This document shows, piece by piece, positions 47,916-58,060 of a stretch of DNA of 64,000 nt. Origin of the DNA: Bactericera cockerelli (lineage: Eukaryota > Arthropoda > Insecta > Hemiptera > Triozidae). The notes beneath the pieces were generated by a model that was not told the origin of the DNA, did no database searches, and was given only the letters and a program-made list of their open reading frames with translations. The DNA is taken from NCBI GenBank assembly GCA_024516035.1, contig CM044962.1:2293027-2357026 (forward strand). The letters are read 5' to 3'. Both the position numbers and the translations under genes were made by a program. Position 1 is the first letter of the stretch, and each line of letters starts with the position of its first letter.

Positions 47916-49761
47916 TCAATCGTATACCCCACTTTGATTACCATCATCATCATCATCATCATCAAACTCATCATCCCCGTCATCCCCATCATCATCATCA
48001 TCATCCATGTCAGCTTCCACTTCCCCCTCATCATCCTCTTCAGCCCCCTCCTCAGGCTCCACATCATTTTCTTCCTCTTCGTTGTCACTGTCCGCGTCAT
48101 ATCCGCCGCCGTTGCCGCCACCGTTGTCCGAGTCGTCGTCATTGTTGTTTCCCGACGCGGCGGTGACGCCACTCTGCAGATTGTCGCCACTGTCGCTGTC
48201 GCTGTCGTCATGGACGCCCCCCGCTCCGTTGCCGTCAACTGTGGAAGAAAATGCAAATTATGAACGCAATACTTCCTCGTGATCAAAATAAGGGTTGGGT
48301 GGAAGAGATTGCCATAGGCAATAACCCCGCTATTTAGTTAGGACATATGTATTTACTAGCGGGCTGTCGTCCGCTTTGCGGGCCGAGGCATGGCCGTGAA
48401 AGCAAAAAATCCTTTTTCGCCAATGGCAGGTGTTGTAGTGGGAGTTTCGAAAAATCCCGTCTTATTGCACATCTAGACTATAAGACGAAGCTACCTACCA
48501 AATTTCAGCTTCCTAGGACTTACGGTTTGGGCTGTAGAGCGATGATCAGTCAGTGGTCAGTCAGTCAGTGACTTTGACATTTATATATTAAGATTTTGTT
48601 TATTTTTTTTTCTTGTTTATATTATTAATATTGTCAATTTTTATATTTAATGTTTACCATTATTTGTCTGTATATATGTTCTACTAATAAAGAGTTTCTA
48701 AATAAATAAATAAATAAAAATAAGAGGGAAGTTTATTAAAATTTACAGATAGAACATGGAAGTTAATTCTCCTAATGGTAATGCTCCCAATACGCTGGCA
48801 GCATTAGGTACCTCTCTGGATTGTCATGCTTATTTTTGCTGTTAGATGGCTCATTGAATGTGTGATTGGTTCACATTGTATACATTTGGCAATTATAAAA
48901 AAGTTATCATATTTGTGTTACTTACTTTCGTGATGTCAACTACTCAAACTTGCTCTGCTAAACCTACGCTGAAACCGGGACTCGAACCACTGACCTCCAG
49001 GTTACAAGTCCGCCACCTTATTGATCAAGCTACTGAGGTCGGTTTGAGATGTTATACTAAATCACTTCTATCTTCAAAACTGCCTACGAATTTGTTTTAT
49101 ATGGTAGTATACCGTTTTCCCTACAAAAATGGTTCCACAAAAATTCTGTATTGAAAAGATTATCATTAAAATCAGGTGATGGTAGAGCAAGTTTCTATCT
49201 ATCACAAAAATAAGTTTATCAATTCAAAGAGGAAATGCGGCGGCAGTTGTGGGCTGTGTGCCCCAGATAGGTGAGTTTGTTGACTTGTTTTATAGATAGT
49301 AAAATACCTCACCCGAAGATAAAATCTCACACGAAGTTAAAAAAAACTCCTCATGAAACATGCCTTAACTTTATGTTCTATGTATGATTGTATACTTAAG
49401 TACAAGTTCCATTCGTGGTACAATTATTTATTTAAAAGGAAGCCTTACCTGCTAAGATGAGGGCACCAATCAAAGCTAGAGAGAAAATGATGAAAGCCTT
49501 ACCTGCTAAGATGAGGGCACTAATCAAAGCTAGAGAGAAAATGATGAAAGTCTTACCTGCTAAGATGAGGGCACCAATCAAAGCTAGAGAGAAAATGATG
49601 AAAGTCTTACCTGCTAAGATGAGGGCACCAATCAAAGCTATGAAAGTCTTACCTGCTAAGATGAGGGCACAAATCAAAGCTAGAGAGAAAATAATGAAAG
49701 CCTTACCTGCTAAGATGAGGGCACCAATCAAAGCTAGAGAGAAGATAACGAGCTTCGCCAT
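47916..49761 (-). CDS. Secreted protein C: signal exon plus Asp/Glu-rich acidic body
   Basis: Exons 49761-49707 (55 nt) and 48238-47916 join at phase 1 into 125 aa. Exon 1 encodes the signal peptide MAKLVIFSLALIGALILA and ends gcag|gtaagg. Exon 2 opens VDGNGAGGVHDDSDSDSGDN, continues with Asn/Gly and Glu/Asp runs (SDNEEEENDVEPEEGAEE, then long Asp runs) and ends GNQSGVYD, TGA at 47918-47916. The acidic tail is encoded by a (tcatca)n-like tract. No cysteine, no known domain. Such proteins can bind calcium or cationic surfaces, but that is only inference. The first donor lies within a six-copy 54-bp array (49441-49761), where every unit carries a donor in the same phase. The signal exon and 'VDG' start tie it to genes A and B. 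Upstream, the promoter segment is repeated three times. Confidence 0.65.
48293..48712 (+). mobile_element. L-hp LINE 3' tail split by another repeat
   Basis: 'gaagagattgccataggcaa' and 'taaccccgctatttagttag' at the left. The tail resumes near 48595 with 'tttatttttttttcttgttt' and ends 'ctaataaagagtttctaaat'. The insert 48352-48594 is the 'actagcgggctgtcg' repeat. All lies in gene C's intron. Confidence 0.75.
48900..49040 (-). mobile_element. SINE family T3
   Basis: The minus strand has 'gacctcagtagcttgatcaa', 'taaggtggcggacttgtaac' and box B 'gtggttcgagtcccgg'. In the gene C intron. Confidence 0.8.
49160..49277 (+). pseudogene. C-terminal scrap of a PHD-RT-type retroelement
   Basis: Translates to LKSGDGRASFYLSQKISL then SIQRGNAAAVVGCVPQ, against ETGDGRAATYLTQRLSL and AIQRGNAASIAGSFPF in the intact copy. 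Third trace of this family in the window. Confidence 0.7.
49441..49761 (-). repeat. 54-bp tandem array: signal peptide plus splice donor of gene C, six copies
   Basis: Each 54-bp unit on the minus strand encodes 18 residues of the type FIIFSLALIGALILAGK and contains gcaggtaag. One unit is short (about 36 bp). The frame stays open through all six into 49432. The first, outermost unit is exon 1 itself. Confidence 0.9.
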
Positions 49762-49788
49762 GGCTGGTAGGGGATGTGACTTGAATCC

Positions 49789-50622
49789 TTGGAGCAACTG
49801 ACGCTAAAGTGATCTAAATTGCCTGCAGCGTCTGGTTATATTGACTTCCGAAAAGCGGGATCATCTAATTATCGACCATTTTTTCCTAATCGACCACCTT
49901 TTCCTTATCAACCACATTTTTACCATTGACCACATGTTTAATTATGTATATGCGTGGCTTTTCACTATACATCAAGTATTGAAGTTGTAAGTAATAGAAG
50001 GTTTTGGAGCAACTTAAGCTAAAATTAGCAGAGTTTCCTCGTTCGAATGGTTCTATTGACCTGAGAAATGCGAGCTTGGCTAATTATCAACCACTTGTTT
50101 CATTATGTTTGTCAAAACATGCGTGACTTTTCACTATAAAGCAAGTATGTTGAAAGTAAGGGGGGGGGGCAATTAATATAATTATTTATTAATGTACTTT
50201 GGAGCAACTTATGCTTCAATTGCCAGCCTCCGTGGCTTGACGGTTGTGACTACTGTCCGTAGTCCAGAGATCCCGAGTTCGGTCCCCGCTTGGGAAAGAC
50301 TTTTCGAAAGAAATTCTGTTCCCTCCAATGCTGTGAGGCTGACATTTCCGGCCCTACCCAGGCTGGATGAGATTAATGTGGGAACTGGTACGATTCCCAG
50401 CAAATATAGGGTAAAACGCCCGTCCTGACTCTTTATCTCATTCAGGACGTTATAATCAAATAGAATCAATTGGTCACAAGTCACAATAGATTTAATTTTA
50501 AAACCCTTACAATTAATAATTGTTAATTGTAAGGGTTTCAATGTAAACCTTGCTACTAGGTCGGATAATAATAATATGCTAGAATGATCTAAATTTCTTC
50601 ATGTGAATGGTTATACTGACCT
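49789..50622 (-). repeat. Promoter-proximal segment of gene C repeated three times
   Basis: Blocks starting 'ttggagcaact' occur at 49789, 50004 and 50199, about 200 bp apart. Copies 1 and 2 share 'gaccacatgtttaattatgt'/'gaccacttgtttcattatgt'-like and 'gacttttcactataaagcaa' sequences. Copy 3 is split by a T6 SINE and resumes at about 50576 ('gaatgatctaaattt'). Confidence 0.75.
50216..50470 (+). mobile_element. SINE family T6
   Basis: Head 'cctccgtggcttgacggttg', box B 'gagttcggtccccgc', body 'ggccctacccaggctggatg' and 'ggacgttataatcaaataga' at the end. A 16-bp perfect hairpin (50501-50516/50523-50538) follows. Confidence 0.75.
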
Positions 50623-50624
50623 TG

Positions 50625-50728
50625 GGCCGGACCAGCATCACGAAGTCTTCACGTCGCTAGAAGTTGCTTAACTCTGGTGATCCTACGAGAACCGGTGCAT
50701 TCAACGCGCCGTCGACGCTGGCTCAAAC
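50625..50728 (-). mobile_element. 5S rRNA-derived SINE, 5' part
   Basis: The minus strand has 'ttgaatgcaccggttctcgt', 'aggatcaccagagttaagca' and 'gaagacttcgtgatgctgg'. The body is missing. Confidence 0.8.
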
Positions 50729-51040
50729 AAAAACAACCGAAATTGTAACAAAGAGTTGGTTGAATATATTGAACAATTGTTTGAAATGTTAGCCAAATTA
50801 CCAATTTATGCTTAATAGCCAACGCGATGTTCCTGCTAACATCGAAATTATTTTGGAACCACACAACAACACAGTCGATAGTTTCTTTCATCGCTAGGGA
50901 CAAACACGAGGCGGTTAGTTTTTGAATGGAACTTTAAGTTTATTTCAGTTCGTGATTCAATTGAGTGTGTATGGTACACAATTGAGTGTGAATGATCACC
51001 AGAAGTAGATTGAGGAAGCTTCCAACAAATAGGTAATATT
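50729..51040. other. Intergenic, no gene seen
   Basis: Short frames without similarity, between genes C and D. Confidence 0.35.
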
Positions 51041-51222
51041 ATTATAGTATGCTTTATTCGGTAAGACAAAAATATATACCTACAGTAAAATACAATGAAC
51101 TTATAAAGAAAAAATTAATAGACTGAACAAAGAAACAAGAAAAAAAAGAGAATGAAGCTAATGTCCTACTTAAAGGGCGGCGTTATTGCCTGTGGCAATC
51201 TCTTCCACCCAACCCTTGCAAT
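51041..51222 (-). mobile_element. L-hp LINE 3' tail
   Basis: On the plus strand: 'atgctttattcggtaagaca', 'cctacttaaagggcggcgtt', 'attgcctgtggcaatctctt', 'ccacccaaccctt'. Confidence 0.9.
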
Positions 51223-51377
51223 ACAACTTGCACTTCTCAAGAATCCATAAATTTTAACCTTAGCGTCACTTTTAAATAAAATGAACCAAACTAAAAGACC
51301 AGGTCACATTTTTAGCTTTTTTTCCTCTATGGGTTGAGCTATATTGTTCTTTACGAAAGCTTATTTTTACTTTTATT

Positions 51378-51808
51378 ATCATCATAGGGTGGCGTCATCG
51401 TGAACGATGGTAGCCACAGACAGTGGAGGAATGACTCAGCACTTCTACCACTGTCTTTACAAGAAGGCTAATAATTGACAAGGCCCCCCAGAACCAAGCC
51501 AATGCTGGTCTACTCCCTGTTTATAGTCCCCCAGCCAGACTGCTGGTCTACTCCCTGTTTATAGTCCCCCAGCCAGACTGCTGGTCTACTCCCTGTTTAT
51601 AGTCCCCCAGCCAGACTGCTGGTCTACTCCCTGTTTATAGTCCCCCAGCCATACTGCTGGTCTACTCCCTGTTTATAGTCCCCCAGCCAGACTGCTGGTC
51701 TACTCCCTGTTTATAGTCCCCCAGCCAAACTGCTGGTCTACTCTCTGTTTATAGTCCCCCAGCCAGACTGCTGGTCGACTCCCTGTTTATGGTCCCCCAG
51801 CCAGACTT
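51378..51808 (+). mobile_element. Element Z copy with eight-unit 38-bp minisatellite
   Basis: Starts 'tcatcatagggtggcgtcat'. From about 51504 to 51806 the 38-bp unit 'gctggtctactccctgttta' + 'tagtcccccagccagact' repeats about eight times with rare point changes. Other copies have one to three units. Confidence 0.9.
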
Positions 51809-51909
51809 ATATCAACTTTTATTAAATCAACAGAACAATTAACACCCTTTTATGTGCACCTGCCCCAAGAGTAGAACTTTATGTACACCTGCGTCAAGAG
51901 TAGAACCAA

Positions 51910-53574
51910 ATGTCAGGGAACACAGTGAATGTGACCGAAGATGTGGTGAGTTCTCAACCGCTGCAGAGCTCACCGGAGTGGGAGATGTACCACCGGTGGA
52001 CCGCGGGACAGGACGGACACTTGAGAGTGGACCTGAACATTTTCCGACAGGACAAGAGTCCTCCGCGGGAGCCCAGTAAGTATTCGGTTTCAGAAGTGTG
52101 CGCACACCTGAGTTTCTTTACATACAGAGAGTGAAGACAGGAAAAGGTATCATATTTAGGGTGGTATGCAGAGTCCAACTGTAGGGATGCCTGGGTCATT
52201 TTGTTTAAGCCTAAGACATAGGTATTATTATGTGGTAAAATTCCCAAATGGGAGGTTAACTTGACATGTCCCGGTTGGGTTTCGAACCCACGACCTATAG
52301 GGCGTAGTAATAAAAATAATAATAATTCCGTGTCTGTGAGATAGGTACAGATACCTATATCACTGTGGTCAGAGGATTATATGGGCGGAGTAATGATATA
52401 CGGCATTCCATTCCAGCCAACCCTTATTAATCTTAATTCCCTGTCGACCTCCTCCTCCCAGGAGTATGGTTGTACACTTACACATCTGACCAGAAGGAGG
52501 AGCACACTCTGGAGGCTCAACTGTCAAAGTTCGCGCAGAAGCTCGCCAGACCTGAGGCTCAGCCTCGGTATTTGAATCACTATGAGAATCTGAAGGAAGC
52601 TTCTCAATTGAATAAGAAAATGAGAGAGCAATGTAGACAACTGGGACAGTCTAGCGACGAGTCGAAGAAGGTCGGAAACAAAGATGAATTAGAGAGCATA
52701 GCGCGATCTGGTGGAGAGAGGAATAATTTCTCTTGTAGTGGTGGCGCGGACAACCCTCAAAGACCACGACAAAAGTCCAGACACATGGACTGGTATGAGA
52801 AGATCAAGGAGAGAAACCGACAGTTAGAAGAATGTGCGAATAAAGCAAGGTATGATAATCCTTAAGGCCGAATTAGCGATAGTTTTCTATAGTGGAGTGT
52901 GTGGTTGTAAAGTATGCTAGAGACTTTTTGTTGATATCGGTGCCGCCAGTGGTGACCTTTCGACCGCTCTTTGGTAGTTTGGTAGCGTTCGGCTGTTTTG
53001 GTTAAACAGTAAGAATAGGTATCTCTTACTGTTTTTTTTATTAGTTTTTCTTAGAATAGAAAAATTATAGGGGTTTATTATTATATTTTTTTTCTTTCGG
53101 TATTTAGAAACCCATCCCCAATTCACCGGCATGTTGTGAGGTCATGGTTGGACTAATTTTTTTTATCATTCATCCAATGCTTTTGAGGTGCTGATTACGA
53201 ATGTCCATTTTTGTCAACTGTTATCGTTCAGTCACTGGTGGCGGAATTTGACTTATTTTTGAAGGATAAGAAAAGCTATGTGGTGTCACACCAGTTTATA
53301 TTGTACTGACCTACAAATTCATTGCCCGCATATTCATACTCGCAGATTGTCGGAGGAAAAAGTAGCCCCCGAACAGAAGACGGGCGCAGGTAAGGTGAGA
53401 GGAAAGGTTCGTCACTCTCCGAAGGCACGTCATATGGAGGTATACAGGCAGATCAGACACAAGAATGCGCATGCGCAGCAAAAAGAATCAGAGACGCGGC
53501 TGAGGCCACAACTAGAAGGCTCGGCGATTTGGGACGAATTTGAGAATATCTTGCATTGGATGAACCGGGAATGA
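51910..53574 (+). CDS. Unrecognised gene D: charged protein with three helical repeats
   Basis: Exons 51910-52075, 52462-52849 and 53346-53574 join in phases 1 and 2 into 260 aa. An in-frame stop (TAG at 51901) precedes the ATG. The joined frame reads ...PPREP|RVWLYTYTSDQKEE... and ...ECANKA|RLSEEKVAPE.... A loose repeat recurs three times: RYLNHYENLKEASQLNKK, RHMDWYEKIKERNRQLEE and RHMEVYRQIRHKNAHAQQ, pattern R-(H/Y)-(M/L)-x-x-Y-x-x-(I/L)-(K/R), probably amphipathic helices. The C-terminus is IWDEFENILHWMNRE. No signal peptide or known domain, and it is basic and likely nuclear or cytosolic. Its junction phases equal those of genes A and B, which may be chance. A true first exon further upstream cannot be excluded. 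Confidence 0.6.
52208..52305 (-). mobile_element. SINE family T1, truncated
   Basis: The minus strand has 'gggttcgaaacccaaccggg' and 'acataataatacctatgtct'. In gene D intron 1. Confidence 0.7.
53130..53275 (-). repeat. Repeat X, partial copy
   Basis: On the minus strand, 'cgccaccagtgactgaacga', 'aatcagcacctcaaaagcat' match the repeat X start. In gene D intron 2. Confidence 0.65.
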
Positions 53575-54344
53575 TATAATTTGAAATGATCCAATAGGTG
53601 TTAAAACAGTGTTCAAATTTTGATTATAATGTAAACATTTTACTGTGAAAATTTGATTTAGAACATATTTATATATTATGATAGTTATAATATTTTTTTC
53701 CCAAAAACTTCATTATATTCTTATTTAACATAAAATAAGTAAAAAAGAAAATAACAATAATGTCCTACCTAAAGGGCGGGCTTATTACCTGTGGCAATCT
53801 CTTCCACTCAACCCTTGTACTGGGAGAGATTATAAACGAAAGAAAATAGTTCTTATATTTTCATTGAAGTCTTTATTAGTATAAAAATATGGTAACATAG
53901 TCCTATTTAATATTTATAGACAACTAAATATAAATTTTCAATCCCTGTGAAAGTTATAGGTAGTGGAAGGGTTATATTGACACCCGAACCCAATATCTGG
54001 GCTCCTAAGGAAGGTTAGATTTGCTAGATTGAATTCTGGGACGGCAATTCAACACAATCTCGATGATAGACGACTTAACCCAATTCCTTATTTACTTAAA
54101 AATGACACCCAACCTCCATGAATACCGTAATACGAGCATACAATACTCTGTTTATCATGCAAGAAGCTCAATAAATTTGTTCGTCCAAATCTGTGAACCC
54201 TTTGCTTGTATGGCCGATTCTCATTGTAAAATCACAAGATTCAATGAGGCACTAACTAGTAAGTCACAAAAAAAACTGTTTATGAAATTTTCAATTTTCT
54301 CAAGAGATGGAGGACTTTTTTGAATCCTTACAGGTAGAATCGTG
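53575..54344. other. Downstream of gene D, with an L-hp tail at 53740-53820
   Basis: 'ctacctaaagggcgggctta', 'ttacctgtggcaatctcttc' mark the tail (minus). A plus-strand frame at 54063-54323 has no recognised domain. Confidence 0.55.
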
Positions 54345-54565
54345 CACTGGTTGTCAAGTGGTTAAGGCGCCAGTCTGGTAATCTAGGTAGCGCAGGGATC
54401 CGTTCTTTCGAATCCCACCCAGTGCATGAATTTTTCCTCATTCATTTGAGTTTGTGACCACATAATAATAAGACTCTGAGGGTTAGGTGGTAGAAAATAC
54501 TTTGAGCAATCACCTCGCCTGGTGGTAACCTTCCACTAAAGAGTATTATTATTATTATTATTAAA
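54345..54565 (+). mobile_element. SINE family T4
   Basis: 'gtcaagtggttaaggcgcca', 'cgaatcccacccagtgcatg', common body, (att)n end. Confidence 0.85.
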
Positions 54566-54660
54566 GAACCGTTTTTAATTACATTTTGGACCATCTCATG
54601 AACTAGGTACCCGATTCTCATTCTGGTGCTCACGACCGTCTCTGGAGATCGTTCAATCCA

Positions 54661-55440
54661 GGTCCAACTTCTTGAAGGACTCCTCAATGGTGAATTTGTT
54701 GCTCAATTTTTATCAATCCAGATCCAACTTCTTGAAGGACCCCTCAATGGTGAATTTGTTGCTCAATTTTTATCAATCCAGATCCAACTTCTTGAAGGAC
54801 CCCTCAATGGTGAATTTGTTGCTCAATTTTTATCAATCCAGATCCAACTTCTTGAAGGACCCCTCAATGGTGAATTTGTTGCTCAATTTTTATCAATCCA
54901 GATCCAACTTCTTGAAGGACCCCTCAATGGTGAATTTGTTGCTCAATTTTTATCAATCCAGATCCAACTTCTTGAAGGACCCCTCAATGGTAAATTTGTT
55001 GCTCAATTTTTATCAATCCAGATCCAACTTCTTGAATGACCTCTCAATGGTAAATTTGTTGCTCTATTTCGATCAATCCAGATCCAACTTCTTGAAGGAC
55101 CCCTCAATGGTGAATTTGTTGCTCGATTTCGTTCAATCCAAATCCAACTTCTTGAAGGACCCCTCAATGGTGAATTTGTGCTCGATTTCGATCAATCCAG
55201 GTCCAACTTTTTGAAGGACCCCTCAATGGTGAATTTGTTGCTCGATTTCGATCAATCCAGGTCCAACTTTTTGAAGGACCTCTCAATGGTGAAATTGTTG
55301 CTCGATTTCGATCAATCCAGATCCAACTTCTTGAATTTGTTGCTCGATTTCGATCAATCCAGGTCCAACTTCTTGAATTTGTTGCTCGATTTCGATCAAT
55401 CCAGGTCCAACTTCTTGAAGGACCCCTCAATGGTGAAATT
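54661..55440 (-). repeat. 60-bp tandem array made from the last codons of the CRAL-TRIO gene, 14 units
   Basis: Each unit on the minus strand encodes NKFTIEGSFKKLDLD followed by TGA. Units 1-9 from the left are 60 bp (one is 59), two near the gene lack the same 18 bp, and the innermost unit is the real end of exon 6. Variants EES, VKLL and tga context show slow divergence. Confidence 0.95.
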
Positions 55441-58026
55441 GTTGCTCGGTTTCGTCTTCTTCACCTTCCTGTTGAGCTCAGTCAGTTGCTTCTCTTCCTG
55501 GTCGAACAGGGGCAGACAGTCGTAGAGTTGAATGAGGGCCAGTTCTGCAAAAATGATAATAATAAATAGAATCCAATAGCGGGGGTGCAAGAAAGAAGAA
55601 ACATAAAAATCATAAAATAGAATTCAATAGTACGACAAGTTTCCCATCTTCCGATTTTATTTTCACTTACAGCAGTGGTTTCCAACAAGTGGGCCGTGGA
55701 TGCTGGCCGAAACTCAAGAAATAATATTAAAATAGTGCAAAATAAACTAGGGTGGCCCGCAAAATTGTTTTAAAAATATTATTGGGCCCCCCAAATAAAA
55801 AGGTTGGGAACCGCTGACTTAGAGCACGATTAACTCAGTGGTAATTATATTATGCTTTATTAGGTAAGACAAAGTAAAATATATACAGTACAATACAATG
55901 AAATTATGAAGAAAAAATAAATAGATTGAACAATGAAACAAAAACAAAAAAGAGAATAAAGCGAATGTCCTACCTAAAGTTCGGGGTTATTGCCTGTGGC
56001 AATCTCTTCCACCCAACCCTTTACAATGGTTACTCGCTTGCCATGCGGAAATCTCCCGGTTCGAACCCCGGAGTTGACAGTTTTTTTTTTTATTAAAAAT
56101 GTATGTAAAATTTATACATTATATAGCTACAACAAAGACTTTATTTATTTTCTTAAGAGACAATACTTAATCCTGTTGGGAAAGCCCAACAGGATGAAGA
56201 GAGGATGAATACTACGGAATGAGGAATTACTTTTGTAATTTTTAAATAAAATATTATATTCTGAAATAGTCATGGGTTTGAAAGTGCTGAAGAAGTGTTG
56301 AAGGATGAAGGATTCGATTCACATCCTTCATCTCCATCTGTTCCATTGAAGCTTTATCAATTTGATCAATCAAGTGTCAATTTTTGTCAATTTCATATAA
56401 ACTTATTTTTATATAATAAAAAAAAAAACATTTTGGAATGCCGGACTGAATAGTCAGGTGACAGATGTGTCACACGGTCGAGAACTTCTCAAATATAAAT
56501 ATATAAATTTTCGATAGGGGAACTGTTCAAAAATTTCAAATTTTGTTTTAATTTTTCCTGATAGGATTTGCTTGAACCTTTCCCCCCCCTTATCCACACC
56601 AGTGTCGCCGGTTCGAATCCCAGTTGGGACATGACAAGTTATCCTCCGATTTTCACCACATAATAATTCGTCTTGGGCTTAGTGCTGGAATAATGGGACT
56701 CATTAGTCCTAATCGCCTTCAAAGTTTTATTATTATTAAGTTAGTAGTTTTACACAACTACTCAAACTCGCTCTACTAAATCTACGCTGAAACCGGGACT
56801 TGAACCACCGACCTCCAGGTTACAAGTCCGCTGCCTTATCGATCAAGCTACTGATGAGGTCGGTTTAATATATTATTATTATTTTGAAGGGCGGCGCGGG
56901 GCGGGGGGGGGGGGGGGGGGGAGGTGACTCACTGTTCAAGCTGGAGAAGGACGCCTCCTCCCCGTCATAATCCTTGGGCAGCATGTCCCGGGGGATCTCC
57001 TGGTAGATATCTGCCTGGGCGCCGGGCGAGTGCAGTTTGATCTGGAAAGGCCCGAGAGGATAATTTTTTTGAGTAAGTAGGTAGTATAGCAAGAATGTTG
57101 TTGTTGTTGTAGCCAGCTTGGATACAGCTGGAAGGCTGAGTGATGGTCTCCAATCAACTTTATTTCAAAGTTGGCTCGTCCTGAATCACATATTTCTATG
57201 TGCGATCAACCATCATGAGGACTTGGACTTTTCTTTATGAGCCATTAAACCCTTAGGAAAGCTAGCCTGGCTTGTAAGGGTTGTCTAGTCTGTTCTCTGT
57301 TTACTGTTTATAGTCTTCTAGCGAGACACTGGTCTTCTCCCTGTTTAACGTCTCCCAGCCAGGCATATAGTAAGAATAACACTATTTAGTGGAAGGTAAC
57401 CACCAGGTAATTGAAATTATGATATACATATTTCGGTTCCAAGTGCGGTTAGCTAATACAGAAGGTTTTTGTGGTTTTCTAGTGGGTGGAAATCCCACAC
57501 CTCAGGATGGACCTGGGTGGTTACTTTCCACTAAAGAGTATTATTATTATAGTGTAGTTGTGATATCACGAAAGTGATCAACACAAATATGATAACCTAA
57601 CGTGTTTACTTACATACTGCAGATGGTTCTTGTGGATGAAAGGTTTGAGGAGGGTCATGATGTGGGAGATGACGTTGTTCACATTGAGCACTCTAATCTC
57701 TTTCAACCTCAGAGGCATGGCGTCCTGCACATACGTCAGGTATTTCCTCGCGGTGGAGAGATTAATCCGTGTCAGATGACCCAGTGCGATACCTGAGGAA
57801 ATAAATACATTCAATATAGAGTGTTGCTGGCGATTCCGGCAATACCCACCAGATATCTGGATTACCAGACTAGCGCGTTAACCATTTGACTACCAGCGCA
57901 CCTTACATCACCTATTCCTGTTATTTACTGACACACAATATCTTGTGTGAATCGGACAACAACGTATACGTTAGTAAAATAAATAAATAAACATCAGTCC
58001 TACCTGTTTTCGATTCCTACCTAACG

Positions 58027-58060
<34 letters not shown>

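Noticed and set aside
47867..48286. Met/Thr-rich 139-aa minus frame and His/Ile/Ser-rich plus frames
   Set aside because: They are alternative frames of the triplet-rich exon of gene C. The acidic frame fits the splice acceptor and signal exon phase.
54626..55525. Long plus-strand repeat proteins (QLLEGPLNGEF..., NFLKDPSMVNLLL...)
   Set aside because: They are antisense readings of the 60-bp array. The minus-strand reading matches the end of the CRAL-TRIO gene.
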